Counted from the stretch's first letter, positions 31,147-41,800 are shown. The stretch is 64,000 nt of DNA from an uncultured Methylobacillus sp. (GCA_903824575.1 CAIJXJ010000152.1:1-64000), one strand, 5' to 3'. The notes: generated from the letters alone by a model not told the origin. Translations and numbers: made by a program.

Positions 31147-32934
31147 ATGAAACGCATCGCCTTGCTTGGCATGCCGAATACTGGCAAATCCACCCTGTTC
31201 AACCGGATTTCGGGGGCCTCGGCGCGCGTCGGAAACTGGCCCGGCATCACAGTGGACCTGATGAGCGCGAAAATCCTGCTGGGCGGACATATCGTGGAAC
31301 TGGTTGACTTGCCGGGCATTTACGACTTGCATGGCTTTTCAGACGACGAACAGGTGGTGCGGCACTTCATCGAGCAAAACGAAATTGACCTCGTCATGCT
31401 GACCCTCAACACCAGCCAACTCGACCGTCAACTATCCCTGGCACTGCAAGTAAGAAACCTGGGGTTGCCCACGCTACTGATCCTGAACATGGCGGATGAA
31501 GCCAGGCGCAGCGGTGTGACAGTGGATGTAGCGTCCATGTCAGTACAACTTGGCATGCCTGTAGCCATGTTAAGCGCCAAATACGGCGAGGGATGTCAGG
31601 AGGCGCTCATCACAGCGGCCGCCACCATGAATCGCAGCCCGCATCCGGCACCCGAACAACTGCGTGCACATCTCCAGACAGATGATCTGATCGAGCGTGA
31701 AATGGATGCCATCATGGCCTCGTCGGTACAGATGCCGATGCAGATGAACGACGCATTGTCGGCCAAAATTGATCGCATCGTGCTGCATCCTTGGCTGGGC
31801 CTGCCCATCTTTTTTGCTGCGCTCTATGTTCTGTTCCAGTTCATCTTCACCGCCGGCCAACCGTTGCAAAATGGTGTCGCCTGGATTCTGGGGTATGTAC
31901 GCGGAGGAATGCTTGAACCCTGGCTGGCAAATGCTCCGCCCTGGCTGCACGGCCTGCTGCTGGACGGCATCTACAACGGGGTCGGCACCGTAGCAGCCTT
32001 CGTGCCACTGATCGTTCTGTTCTTCCTGGTCATGACCATGGTGGAAGACAGCGGCTACCTGTCGCGCGCAGCCTTCCTGACTGACGCTCTGATGGCCAAG
32101 ATGGGACTCGATGGCCGCGGCTTCGTCATGCTGTTGATGGGTTTCGGCTGCAACGTGCCGGCGTTGATGGGAACCAGAGTAATGCGCTCTCGTCCCCTAC
32201 GCCTCCTCACCATGCTGGTGATTCCTTTCTCGCTGTGTTCGGCGCGGCTGCAGGTATTCGTCTTCATGATTGCCGCACTGTTCACGCCAAATCAGGCGCC
32301 TGTGATCCTGCTGGCGCTGTATGTAATGAGTTTTCTAGCTACTTTTACCACTGCTTTGTTATTCAAGGGACAATTCCAGAACAATGAACCCTTCCTGCTG
32401 GAATTACCACCCTACCGCTTCCCGACGACTCGTCAGATTGTCATGCGAGGCTGGCATGAAGTCAGCCATTTCCTGCGCCGTGCCACCAAATTCATCGTCA
32501 TCGGGGTGGTGCTGGTTTGGGCGTTGACGCATTTCCCTGGCGACGTTCCGCCTGCGAGTTCCTATACGCTGGCAGGCATGATAGGTAACGCGCTGGCGCC
32601 CATCCTGACGCCAATCGGCATCGATGGAAAGCTTGCCATCGCCCTTATTTTCGGCTTCGTCGCCAAGGAAATCGTGATCGGCTCGCTGGCTGTGATTTAC
32701 GGCCTCTCGGGCGACCCCCTGATGCAACTGATTGGCCAGAAACTGGACTGGGTGCAAGGGTTTAGTTTCATGCTGTTTACCCTGATCTACACCCCATGCC
32801 TGTCTGCCATCGCCACCCTGCGCAACGAATCCAAGAGCAACGCGTTCATGTGGCTGTCCATCCTCTGGTCGCTTGCCCTGGCCTGGGTAGTCAGCTTCGT
32901 GTTCTACCAAAGTGCCCGTTTGCTCGGATACTGA
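31147..32934 (+). CDS. feoB: Ferrous iron transport protein B, short form
   Basis: FeoB imports Fe(II). The cytoplasmic G domain has G1 GMPNTGKS (8-15), G3 DLPG (54-57) and G4 NMAD (114-117). The membrane part has the Gate-type core motif GFGCNVPALMGTR and a second PFSLCSARL-type region, with about eight to ten membrane segments. With 595 residues it is about 175 shorter than E. coli FeoB; the G domain-to-membrane linker is compact and the C-terminal cytoplasmic tail is absent. Both core motifs are intact, so it should be functional. Confidence 0.92.
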   Translation: MKRIALLGMPNTGKSTLFNRISGASARVGNWPGITVDLMSAKILLGGHIVELVDLPGIYDLHGFSDDEQVVRHFIEQNEIDLVMLTLNTSQLDRQLSLALQVRNLGLPTLLILNMADEARRSGVTVDVASMSVQLGMPVAMLSAKYGEGCQEALITAAATMNRSPHPAPEQLRAHLQTDDLIEREMDAIMASSVQMPMQMNDALSAKIDRIVLHPWLGLPIFFAALYVLFQFIFTAGQPLQNGVAWILGYVRGGMLEPWLANAPPWLHGLLLDGIYNGVGTVAAFVPLIVLFFLVMTMVEDSGYLSRAAFLTDALMAKMGLDGRGFVMLLMGFGCNVPALMGTRVMRSRPLRLLTMLVIPFSLCSARLQVFVFMIAALFTPNQAPVILLALYVMSFLATFTTALLFKGQFQNNEPFLLELPPYRFPTTRQIVMRGWHEVSHFLRRATKFIVIGVVLVWALTHFPGDVPPASSYTLAGMIGNALAPILTPIGIDGKLAIALIFGFVAKEIVIGSLAVIYGLSGDPLMQLIGQKLDWVQGFSFMLFTLIYTPCLSAIATLRNESKSNAFMWLSILWSLALAWVVSFVFYQSARLLGY

Positions 32935-33000
32935 CAACGCCAAAGCTATCTCGAACGCCCCGCGTGATATACTTCGCGTCGTCCAAACAGCAATAATTCC

Positions 33001-33879
33001 ATGCTTCCCATGTTCGATAAACTGGTCATCATTGGCGTCGGCCTCATTGGCGGGTCAATCGCGCTGGCGGCGCGTCGCGCCGGTCTCGCGCACCATATCG
33101 TGGGATGCGGCCGCGCTAGTGAGGCACTGCAGGAAGCCTTGAAGCTCGGCGTCATCGATGCCACAGCAACACCGGTTGCAGCAGTAAAAGATGCCGACTT
33201 CGTGTTGCTCGCCATGCCAGTCGGCAACATGCCGCAAGTAATGCAGGACATCGCTCCCCATCTCCCGGCACACGCTATCGTGACCGATGCCGGCAGCACC
33301 AAAGGTGATGTCATCAGCGCCGCACGCTTGCATCTGGCAGACCACCTCTCACGTTTCGTGCCCGCCCACCCCATCGCCGGTGCCGAAAAGAGCGGAGTTA
33401 CGGCGGCCAGAACCGAATTATTCGATCACAAAAACGTGGTGCTGACACCACTGCCGGAAAACGATGTCGATGCGGTGAATCTGGCCACAGAATTCTGGCG
33501 TGCTTGCGGCGCCAATGTCAGCCTAATGTCACCAGCACAACATGACCGGATATTTGCAGCAGTAAGCCATCTGCCGCACGTGCTCGCTTTCGCTCTGGTC
33601 GAGGAAATATCGCGCCGCCCCAACGCCGAACAACTGTTCGGCTTTGCCGCCGGCGGCTTCCGCGACTTCTCCCGTATCGCCGGCAGCTCACCTGAAATGT
33701 GGCGCGATATCTGCCTCGCCAATCATGATGCCATGCTGGCCGAAATCGACGCCTACACGGCACGTCTCAATGACATCCGACGCCTGATCGAGAGCAATGA
33801 CGGCAAGCAACTGATGACTGTGTTTGAACACGCACGCGACGCTCGCACCGCTTGGGCCGAAAAATTCAACCAGAAATAG
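33001..33879 (+). CDS. tyrA: Prephenate dehydrogenase
   Basis: TyrA oxidises prephenate (or arogenate) in tyrosine synthesis. The 292-residue protein has the Rossmann motif GVGLIGG (12-18), then DAGSTKG and HPIAGAEKSG, with the helical dimerisation domain (SSPEMWRDICLANHDAML). There is no chorismate mutase or ACT domain. An ATG at 33010 is a possible alternative start. It lies 3 nt before aroA in the order tyrA-aroA-cmk-rpsA-ihfB seen in many proteobacteria, although the usual upstream genes serC-pheA-hisC are not here. Confidence 0.92.
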   Translation: MLPMFDKLVIIGVGLIGGSIALAARRAGLAHHIVGCGRASEALQEALKLGVIDATATPVAAVKDADFVLLAMPVGNMPQVMQDIAPHLPAHAIVTDAGSTKGDVISAARLHLADHLSRFVPAHPIAGAEKSGVTAARTELFDHKNVVLTPLPENDVDAVNLATEFWRACGANVSLMSPAQHDRIFAAVSHLPHVLAFALVEEISRRPNAEQLFGFAAGGFRDFSRIAGSSPEMWRDICLANHDAMLAEIDAYTARLNDIRRLIESNDGKQLMTVFEHARDARTAWAEKFNQK

Positions 33880-33882
33880 TTC

Positions 33883-35178
33883 ATGAAAAAACTGAAACTG
33901 CCACCTGTTACCCGCGCCTCCGGCAACATCAAGTTACCCGGCTCCAAGAGCATTTCTAACCGCACGCTACTGTTGGCAGCGCTAGCCCAAGGCAGCACCC
34001 TGATCCGCGATCTGCTGGCCTCCGACGATACCGCGCGCATGCTTGACGCCCTGAAGATTCTGGACATATCGCTAGAACAGACCGCGCCCGACGACTGGCG
34101 CGTCACCGGCATGAGCGGAGCGTTCAAGGTAAAGGATGCCGAGTTGTTCCTCGGCAATGCCGGCACCGCGTTCCGTCCGCTAACTGCCGCCTTAAGCTTG
34201 TCCGACGGCCATTACACGCTGACTGGCGTAGCTCGCATGCACGAGCGCCCGATTGGCGACCTGGTGGATGCCCTGCGTCAGGCTGGCGCCGACATCCGTT
34301 ATCTTGGCGCTGAGGGTTATCCACCGCTGGAAATATTCCCGGGCAAGATCACGGGCGGCACCATTTCTGTCCGTGGCAATGTTTCCAGCCAGTTTCTGAC
34401 CGCCCTGCTAATGGCACTCCCTCTGGCCGGGATGAAAACACGTGTTGAAGTCGTGGGTGATCTGATTTCCAAACCCTATATTGAAATCACGCTCAACCTG
34501 ATGGCGCGTTTTGGCGTCACTGTGCAGCGCGAGGACTGGCAGGCTTTCACCATCCCCGCAGGTAGCCGCTATATCAGCCCGGGCGAGCTTTGGGTGGAAG
34601 GTGATGCTTCATCAGCCTCCTATTTCCTCGCGGCAGGCGCCATCGGCGGCGGGCCGGTGCGGGTGGAAGGCATTGGCAAGCAGAGTATTCAGGGCGACGT
34701 GCGCTTCGCTGAAGCTCTGGAATTGATGGGCGCGCGAGTCGCGCGTGGCGATCACTGGATCGAGGCCAGGGCTGACGGCCGCCTGCATGCCTTGGACCTT
34801 GACTGCAACCATATCCCGGACGCCGCCATGACATTGGCCATTGTCGCCCTCTTTGCGGACGGCACGACCACCCTACGCAATATCGCAAGCTGGCGCGTCA
34901 AGGAAACCGACCGCATCAGCGCCATGGCGACCGAACTGCGCAAGGTCGGCGCAGTCATCGAGGAAGGCGCAGACTACATCCGCATCACGCCACCAGAACA
35001 GCTCACGCCCGATGCCTTCATCGATACCTACGATGACCACCGCATGGCGATGTGTTTTTCCCTGGTGTCCTTAGGCGGCGTGCCAATCACGATCAATGAT
35101 CCCGGATGCGTCGCCAAGACATTTCCAGACTATTTTGATAAATATGAGTCGATAGTCGGACTAGAGACTAGGGACTAG
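33883..35178 (+). CDS. aroA: EPSP synthase, C-terminus encoded by heptamer repeat
   Basis: AroA makes 5-enolpyruvylshikimate-3-phosphate, the sixth step of the shikimate pathway. The 431-residue protein has the two signatures [16 protein letters not shown] (from residue 19) and, near the end of the protein, [10 protein letters not shown] and DDHRMAMC. As in dapE, the final residues (LETRD) and the TAG stop (35176-35178) come from a heptamer array that begins at 35161. The fold ends before this point ([10 protein letters not shown]), so activity is probably intact. Confidence 0.95.
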   Translation: MKKLKLPPVTRASGNIKLPGSKSISNRTLLLAALAQGSTLIRDLLASDDTARMLDALKILDISLEQTAPDDWRVTGMSGAFKVKDAELFLGNAGTAFRPLTAALSLSDGHYTLTGVARMHERPIGDLVDALRQAGADIRYLGAEGYPPLEIFPGKITGGTISVRGNVSSQFLTALLMALPLAGMKTRVEVVGDLISKPYIEITLNLMARFGVTVQREDWQAFTIPAGSRYISPGELWVEGDASSASYFLAAGAIGGGPVRVEGIGKQSIQGDVRFAEALELMGARVARGDHWIEARADGRLHALDLDCNHIPDAAMTLAIVALFADGTTTLRNIASWRVKETDRISAMATELRKVGAVIEEGADYIRITPPEQLTPDAFIDTYDDHRMAMCFSLVSLGGVPITINDPGCVAKTFPDYFDKYESIVGLETRD

Positions 35179-35349
35179 AGACTAGGGACTAGAGACTAGG
35201 GACTAGGGACTAGGGACTAGGGACTAGGGACTAGGGACTAGGGAAAAAGCGTGACGTTTGAACCGTTGCATGTCAATCTAAAATTATCCATAAAACAGAA
35301 ACAGTCAATCACCATATGACCCCCCGAGCCCCGAGCCCCTAGTCCCTAT
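35161..35349 (+). repeat. Composite junction repeat, copy 2: heptamer array, core, inverted heptamer array
   Basis: The left array 35161-35243 has eleven full heptamers plus CTAGGG; copies 1, 3 and 5 are CTAGAGA and the rest CTAGGGA. Then follow GGGAAAAAGCGTGA, the same 17-nt core TTGCATGTCAATCTAAA (35266-35282), an ATGACC at 35316 and a C-rich right array (CCCCGAG, CCCCGAG, CCCCTAG, TCCCTA at 35322-35348). CCCTAGTCCCTA of the right array is perfectly complementary to units of the left array. The organisation is the same as at 13801-13975. Confidence 0.92.
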
Positions 35350-35998
35350 AATAGCCATCGATGGCCCCTCCGCCTCCGGCAAGGGCACCGTTGCCCAGCT
35401 GGTTGCGGAGCGTCTGGGATTTCATTATCTCGATTCCGGCGCGCTTTACCGCATCGTGGCGTTGGCAGCCAGAGGGCGCGGCATTTCCTGGCAGGACGAG
35501 GCCGCGTTGGCGCGGCTCGCGCCACAGTTGGTCATTAACTTTGAAGCCGGCCGGATTCTGCTCGACACGGCGGATGTCAGCGCACTTGTGCGCACGGAAG
35601 AAATCAGCCGGGGGGCATCGGAAGTCGCGGTACATCCTGCCCTACGCCAAGCGCTGGTCGAGTTGCAGCGCAGTTTTTGCCAGACGCCAGGGTTGGTAGC
35701 GGACGGACGCGACATGGGCTCCGTCATTTTCCCAGAGGCTCAGACCAAAATATTCCTCACCGCCACGGCTGAAGTTCGCGCAGAACGCCGTCATAAGCAG
35801 TTGTTAGAAAAAGGAAACCATGCTAACCTTGCCTTCTTGTTGCAGGATTTGCAATTACGCGATGAACGCGACAGCCAGCGCGCAGTAGCGCCATTACAAC
35901 AATGCACCGGCGCGTTGCTACTGGAAACAAGTCATCTGAGCATAGCTCAAGCCGTACAAGCCATACTGGATCAATACCGGACCAGCACGGCAAGCTAG
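35316..35998 (+). CDS. cmk: Cytidylate kinase, start region shifted by one base in a C6 run
   Basis: Cmk phosphorylates CMP and dCMP. The core frame runs from IIAIDGPSASGKGTVAQLV (P-loop GPSASGKG) to 35998 with VADGRDMGSVIFPEA and the LID region. This frame has no ATG, GTG or TTG before the P-loop: it is closed by TAA at 35291-35293. The ATG of the junction repeat at 35316 reads MTPRAPSP and stops at 35340. One extra C in the run 35320-35325 would give MTPPSPEPLVPIIAIDG, an exact equivalent of the prmB case. Either a sequencing or assembly error, slippage, or a real lesion. An internal GTG at 35456 would lack the P-loop. Confidence 0.85.
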
Positions 35999-36052
35999 AA
36001 CACGTACTATCCCGTACCATGCACCGCCTGGTTCATGGTTTTTTTAATGTTA

Positions 36053-36076
36053 CCCGCCGCCCAAGCGGGATTTTTT
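36053..36076 (+). terminator. Hairpin with T-run between cmk and rpsA, terminator or attenuator
   Basis: CCCGC (36053-36057) and GCGGG (36065-36069) form a short GC stem followed by A and six T residues. It ends 15 nt before the rpsA start, so it could attenuate transcription into rpsA or close the tyrA-aroA-cmk transcript. A T7 run also precedes it at 36040-36045. Confidence 0.6.
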
Positions 36077-36090
36077 AGGTTACGAATTTA

Positions 36091-37797
36091 ATGTCTACTG
36101 CCACCATAGATACAATGGAAAGTTTTGCCGCACTGTTTGAAGAATCTCTGTCCCGCCAGGAAATGCGCTCCGGTGAAGTAATCACCGCTGAAGTCATCTC
36201 CGTTGATAACGATTTTGTCGTCGTCAATGCCGGCCTGAAATCCGAAAGCATCATTGCCACCAGCGAATTCCGCAACGACCGCGGCGATCTCGAAGTCGCC
36301 GTTGGCGATTTCGTCAAAGTCTGCATCGAAGCTCTGGAAGATGGCTTCGGCTCCACCAAGCTTTCGCGCGAAAAGGCCAAACGCCTCGCTGCGTGGCTGG
36401 ATCTGGAAGAAGCAATGAACGAAGGTCGCATCATCAAGGGTGTGATCAATGGTCGCGTCAAGGGTGGCCTCACCGTCATGGTCAATGGCATCCGTGCCTT
36501 CCTGCCAGGCTCTCTGGTTGACACCCGTCCGGTCAAGGACACGACCCCATACGAATTCAAGGAATGGGATTTCAAGGTTATAAAGCTCGACCGCAAGCGC
36601 AACAACGTGGTGGTTTCCCGCCGCGCCGTGATGGAAGCTTCCATGGGCGCCGACCGCGATGCACTGCTGTCAAACCTGAAAGAAGGCGCAGTGGTCAAGG
36701 GTATCGTCAAAAACATCACTGACTACGGTGCCTTCGTGGACCTGGGTGGCATCGACGGCCTGCTGCACATTACTGACTTGGCATGGCGCCGCGTCAAGCA
36801 CCCATCCGAAGTGCTGACGGTAGGCGACGAAGTTGAAGCTAAGATCCTGAAATTCGATCAAGAGAAGAACCGTGTATCGCTCGGCATCAAGCAACTGGGC
36901 GACGATCCATGGGTCAATCTGTCCCGTCGCTACCCCGCCACCACCCGCCTGTTCGGCAAGGTGACCAACCTGACCGACTACGGTGCTTTCGTTGAAATCG
37001 AACCGGGCATCGAGGGTCTCGTCCACGTTTCTGAAATGGACTGGACCAACAAGAACGTGCATCCAGCAAAAATCGTCCAATTGGGCGACGAAGTCGAAGT
37101 CATGATTCTGGAAATAGACGAAGATCGTCGTCGTCTGTCGCTCGGCATGAAGCAATGCAAATCCAATCCATGGGACGACTTTGCTGCCAGTCACAAGCGT
37201 GGCGACAAAGTGCGCGGCCAGATCAAGTCCATCACCGACTTCGGGGTGTTCATTGGCCTCAACGGTGGCATCGACGGCTTGATTCACCTGTCCGACCTGT
37301 CCTGGAGCCTGACTGGCGAAGAAGCCATCCGCAACTTCAAGAAGGGTGACGAAGTCGAAGCCCTGGTGCTGGCAATCGATGTCGAGAAGGAACGTATTTC
37401 GCTGGGCGTCAAACAACTGGACAACGATCCGTTCAATGCCTACACCACCACCAATGACAAGGGCAGCATCGTCAAGGGTACCGTCAAGAGCATTGATGCC
37501 AAGGGCGCGACCATCACGCTGGACGGCGAAATCGAAGGCTATCTGCGCGCTTCCGAAATCTCCCGCGACAAGGTGGAAGATGTTCGCAGTCACATGAAGG
37601 AAGGCGACGAAATCGAAGCCAAGATCATCAATGTTGATCGCAAGAACCGCAGCATCAACCTGTCGATCAAGGCCCGCGACACAGCTGAAGAGGTCGAGTC
37701 GGTGCAAAAGTATGCTGTCAATGATACTGGCACTGCCGGCACCACCAGCTTGGGCGCATTGCTCAAGGCTAAACTTGACAGTAAAAATAACGAATAA
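36091..37797 (+). CDS. rpsA: 30S ribosomal protein S1
   Basis: S1 is the RNA-binding ribosomal protein that helps mRNA binding in translation initiation. The 568-residue protein has the six S1 repeats of Gram-negative S1, for example [41 protein letters not shown] and [21 protein letters not shown]. The length is close to that of E. coli S1 (557). ihfB follows after 13 nt, as in most proteobacteria. Confidence 0.97.
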   Translation: MSTATIDTMESFAALFEESLSRQEMRSGEVITAEVISVDNDFVVVNAGLKSESIIATSEFRNDRGDLEVAVGDFVKVCIEALEDGFGSTKLSREKAKRLAAWLDLEEAMNEGRIIKGVINGRVKGGLTVMVNGIRAFLPGSLVDTRPVKDTTPYEFKEWDFKVIKLDRKRNNVVVSRRAVMEASMGADRDALLSNLKEGAVVKGIVKNITDYGAFVDLGGIDGLLHITDLAWRRVKHPSEVLTVGDEVEAKILKFDQEKNRVSLGIKQLGDDPWVNLSRRYPATTRLFGKVTNLTDYGAFVEIEPGIEGLVHVSEMDWTNKNVHPAKIVQLGDEVEVMILEIDEDRRRLSLGMKQCKSNPWDDFAASHKRGDKVRGQIKSITDFGVFIGLNGGIDGLIHLSDLSWSLTGEEAIRNFKKGDEVEALVLAIDVEKERISLGVKQLDNDPFNAYTTTNDKGSIVKGTVKSIDAKGATITLDGEIEGYLRASEISRDKVEDVRSHMKEGDEIEAKIINVDRKNRSINLSIKARDTAEEVESVQKYAVNDTGTAGTTSLGALLKAKLDSKNNE

Positions 37798-37810
37798 GAC
37801 TGTGAGCGCC

Positions 37811-38095
37811 ATGACCAAATCGGAGTTGATTGCCAAGCTGGCAGGGCGTTTCCCGCAGCTCGTCGTTAAAGACGCCGAGCTGTCGGTCAAGGCCATTCTG
37901 GATGCCATGTCCGACAAACTTGCAACAGGTGAACGCATCGAGATCAGGGGGTTTGGCAGTTTCAGTCTGAACTACCGCCCCCCCCGCCTCGGCCGCAACC
38001 CCAAAACCGGCACCAAAGTGCAGGTGCCCGAGAAATATGTACCGCACTTCAAGGCTGGCAAGGAACTGCGCGAACGCGTTGATCTGGAGGACTAA
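37811..38095 (+). CDS. ihfB: Integration host factor subunit beta
   Basis: IHF-beta forms the DNA-bending heterodimer with IHF-alpha. The 94-residue protein has the HU-fold: [26 protein letters not shown] and the beta-arm [15 protein letters not shown] with the intercalating proline. It starts 13 nt after rpsA and ends shortly before an intrinsic terminator. The lapA-lapB genes that commonly follow ihfB are absent here. Confidence 0.96.
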   Translation: MTKSELIAKLAGRFPQLVVKDAELSVKAILDAMSDKLATGERIEIRGFGSFSLNYRPPRLGRNPKTGTKVQVPEKYVPHFKAGKELRERVDLED

Positions 38096-38117
38096 TCCTC
38101 GTCCGGCCCACCACTCT

Positions 38118-38148
38118 AAGGGGACAGAATTAAATCTGTCCCCTTTTT
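38118..38148 (+). terminator. Intrinsic terminator after ihfB with GGGGACAG palindrome
   Basis: AAGGGGACAG (38118-38127) and CTGTCCCCTT (38136-38145) are perfectly complementary around an AATTAAAT loop and followed by TTTTT. The GGGGACAG...CTGTCCCC sequence also resembles repetitive palindromes mobilised by RAYT/Y1 transposases, so this may be a repeat used as a terminator. Confidence 0.85.
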
Positions 38149-38399
38149 CACGTCCGACGTATTCCAGAATCCTTGTAATTTGACCTCGCCGATCAAGATC
38201 TTCGTGCTGATCGGAGTGCCGATCCACGACAAATAGAGCATGGATAATCACACGTTTATCCTGACATGATCCGGAGTCCGCTAGGCCCAGTTTTTAGCCA
38301 CATGCCTATAGGCCTATGCTAAAATGGGGTCAATTGAGACTTTCAGGTATAGATCTCTTTCCCCTTAATTTCCATAATGGTTTTGATGAGGGATTACAA

Positions 38400-38873
38400 A
38401 TGTTTAAACAGTTAATATCCGCTACTCCAACCGCCACATTAGTCGCACCTCCAAATTGGCTGAATCTGGAACACCTGGCCAGAGTGGATCTCAGCTCGGA
38501 GGATGCCAACCACCCCATCGAGTCCTCGCTACAAACTACCTCAAGCTCTGGTTGGCGCGCTGCAACCGCCGGGACTCAGACCATAAGACTCCTATTTGAT
38601 CATCCGCAGCATATCAGCCGGATCCATTTATACTTTCTGAAAACCCATATTGCCCGCACCCAGAAATATATCCTGCGCTGGTCTGACAATGATGGAACAG
38701 CACAGCGGGAAATCGTACGCCAGCAATGGAACTTCAACCCCAAAGGAGCCTGCGCCCAGACGGAGGACTATCAAGATGACCTGGCCGGGCTCAGGGTGCT
38801 GGAATTGTGTATCGCCCCTGACATCAGCGGTTCGGACGCCGATGGCATGCTCGCGCAACTGAGAGTTGCCTGA
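38400..38873 (+). CDS. Discoidin-like (F5/8 type C-like) carbohydrate-binding domain protein
   Basis: The 157-residue protein reads as a single beta-sandwich domain: PPNWLNLEHLARVDLSSED, HPIESSL, GWRAA.AGTQTIRLLFD, then REIVRQQWNF and a C-terminal LRVLELCIAPDISG. The pattern resembles short bacterial discoidin-like domain proteins, whose ligand is unknown. No signal peptide is visible, so it is probably cytoplasmic. ATG 38400 is preferred to 38316, as the longer form starts in AT-rich non-coding sequence. The next gene starts 11 nt after its stop codon or overlaps it (TTG at 38866). Confidence 0.7.
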   Translation: MFKQLISATPTATLVAPPNWLNLEHLARVDLSSEDANHPIESSLQTTSSSGWRAATAGTQTIRLLFDHPQHISRIHLYFLKTHIARTQKYILRWSDNDGTAQREIVRQQWNFNPKGACAQTEDYQDDLAGLRVLELCIAPDISGSDADGMLAQLRVA

Positions 38874-38883
38874 TCAATCAGCC

Positions 38884-41800
38884 ATGGCAGCGCAGCCTGA
38901 ACCGTTAGAACCTTATCGCATGAGGCCGTTGTCCACCTCACTTCGATTCCTGATTCCCATCGGAACCATGTTGTTGATGGGATTTTTATATACGTTTAGT
39001 GAAGAAACTTCACGCCAGCAGCACCAAATCAACGAAGCCGCCCGCAACCAGGCGCAGGAACTGTCCCACATTCTGACTACCACCGAGGAGGCGGTCGGCG
39101 ATGAGGTCATTGCCTCGATGGCACTGCTCAAGCAACGTGGGCAGGCAGAAGGTCCCATTCATCGTGCAGCACCCGTCAAAGTTGGAGACTTGACGGTGCC
39201 CAATCTTACATTTGGCAACACGCTGCAGGCGAACCAAATGTCCCTGGTCGATAGCGTCACGGAAATCATGGGCGGGACGGCAACGATATTTACCAAGTCA
39301 GGCAATGACTTTATTCGAATCTCAACTAACGTGACCTCAGACAAAGGCGTGCGTGGCACCGGGACTTTACTAAACCCCGAAGGAAATGCCATCAAGGCCT
39401 TGCGCCAGGACCGGCCGTTTTATGGCATCGTCGATATTCTTGGCACGCCCTATATCACCGGCTACGAGCCAATGCACGACAACCATGGCACCGTCGTGGG
39501 TGCCTGGTATGTTGGCTATAAAGCTGATCTACAATCAATTGACAGCATTGTGAGGAAATCCCATTTTCTAGATACCGGATTTCAGGCTGTGCTGGATGAA
39601 AAGGGTACCGTCAGGTTTCATTCGGCGCATCTTTCGAAGTCAAGAATCGAAACGCTGATTCGGAACCAGCCGTCGGACTGGCAATTCGTTTCATCCAGCA
39701 TCCCGGCCTGGGGTTACCAGGTCATGACTGCCTACCCCAAGCGCGAGGCCATCCTTTACGGACTCAATGAAACGCTCAAACCTTTCGTTTTTGAGGCCAT
39801 ATTTCTCGCATTATTGCTCGCCCTGATCTACAAGCAGATGAAACAACTGGTTTACCGCCCGCTGGGTGGAGACCCGGACGTTGCAGCGGCCATGGTGCAT
39901 CGTATTTCGACCGGCGACCTGAGCGATGACGGCAAGACAGCACCTGCCGGATCCTTGATGGATGACTTGTCCATCATGCGTTCAAATCTTGAGTCCATGC
40001 TTTCGACCATCAAGAAAAATACTGAAACCCTCAAATTATCCGCCAGTGTCTTCGCCAACTCCCATAACAATATTGTTTTTAGCGACAGGCAAGGTGTCAT
40101 CATCGATGTCAATCCATCTTTTACCAAACTATTTGGTTACACGCGCGAAGAGTTGATAGGAAAAAGCACGCGCATCCTGGAGTCCCCACGGCATGACGCC
40201 AGTTTCTACAGCGCCATGTGGGACCACATCACGCGCGATGGAAGCTGGTTTGGTGAAGTCTGGAATCGCGGCAAAAATGGTCAGGACTATCTTGAATCGT
40301 TGTATATCAAGGCAGTCAAAGGCGAAGACGGACGCGTCAGCCACTACGTTGGAATCTCGATTGATATCACGCAGCAAAAACTAGCGCAGGAAGAGCACCG
40401 ACTCGCCACTCTGGTTTATCAGAATAGCAGCGAGGCCATGACGGTCACAGACGAGCATAACCGTATCATTGCCATCAACCCCGCCTTCACCCGTACCACC
40501 GGTTACAGTGAGGCTGATGTCCTGGGGCAAGACCCGAAAATACTGAGTTCGAATCGTCATGGCCCGGAATTTTTCGGCGCCATATGGGATGACCTCAATG
40601 CAACGGGTCAATGGCAGGGAGAAATCTGCAACCGGCACAAGGATGGCCATGAATTCATCGAATGGGTTTCCATTAACACCATCTATAACGAGGATGGTAC
40701 GGTACACCGCCGCGTTGCCCTGTTCTCGGATATCACCGAGAGAAAGAATGCAGAGGCCAAGGCTTGGTCGCAAGCCAACTATGATCATTTGACCCAGTTG
40801 CCCAATCGCCGTCTGTTCCATGACCGGCTGGAACAGGAAATCCGAAAATCACAGCGTGATGGAACCTTCACGGCGCTTCTATTCCTCGACCTCGACCGCT
40901 TCAAGGAAGTCAATGACAGCCTGGGACACGACATTGGTGACTTGCTACTAATCGAGTGCGCCAGTCGAATCAAGCATTGCGTCCGTGATTACGACACCCT
41001 GGCCCGTCTGGGCGGCGACGAATTCACCGTAATCCTGTCCGAGTTGCATGGCCCCTCTGACATCGAGCGCATAGCTTCCGGCATCATTGAACGCCTGTCC
41101 AGTCCATTCCTGCTGGATGGCCAGGAAGCCTTCGTCTCGGCTAGCATCGGCATCGCACTACATCCGAATGATGCCGACAATGCCAATGACCTGATCAAAT
41201 ATGCCGACCAGGCCATGTATGCAGCCAAGAACAATGGCCGCAGCAGGTTCCACTTTTTCACGAGAGAACTACAGGAGGCAGCGGGGGTGCGCATGCGCCT
41301 GGCCAGTGACTTGCGTTACGCCTTGAAGGCTGGCCAGTTTGAAGTATATTACCAACCCATCATTGACATGGCATCGGGTGGCATTCACAAGGCCGAGGCC
41401 CTGTTGCGCTGGCAGCACCCGGAACACGGCGCAATAAGTCCCGCCGCCTTTATTCCTATCGCAGAGGATACCGGCACCATTCACGAAATCGGTGACTGGG
41501 TGTTCAGGCAGGCAGCCCGACAAGTGCACGCATGCCAATCGATAATGGGCGATAAATTCCAAATCAGCGTCAACAAATCTCCCGTCCAGTTCATGGGTGA
41601 AAACAAGAATCACGACGACTGGATAGAAATGCTGTCTGTTCTTGAGGTCCCTGGCAACAGCATTGTGATTGAAATCACCGAAGGCCTGCTGATGAACACT
41701 GACGACAACATCGCCAACAAATTGCTGCGCTTTCGTGATGCCGGCATCCAGGTGGCGATTGACGATTTTGGCACCGGTTATTCCGCGCTGTCCTATCTCA

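Noticed and set aside
35456-35998. cmk starting at GTG 35456
   Set aside because: It would lack the P-loop and the first 30-40 conserved residues; the coding similarity clearly extends upstream to about 35345.
36670-37938. Long 422-codon open frame antisense to rpsA
   Set aside because: It is a shadow of the S1 repeats on the other strand; no family motif and full overlap with an unmistakable rpsA.
37769-38251. 160-codon open frame antisense to ihfB
   Set aside because: Overlaps ihfB and its terminator; no motif. The space 38149-38399 has no supported gene.
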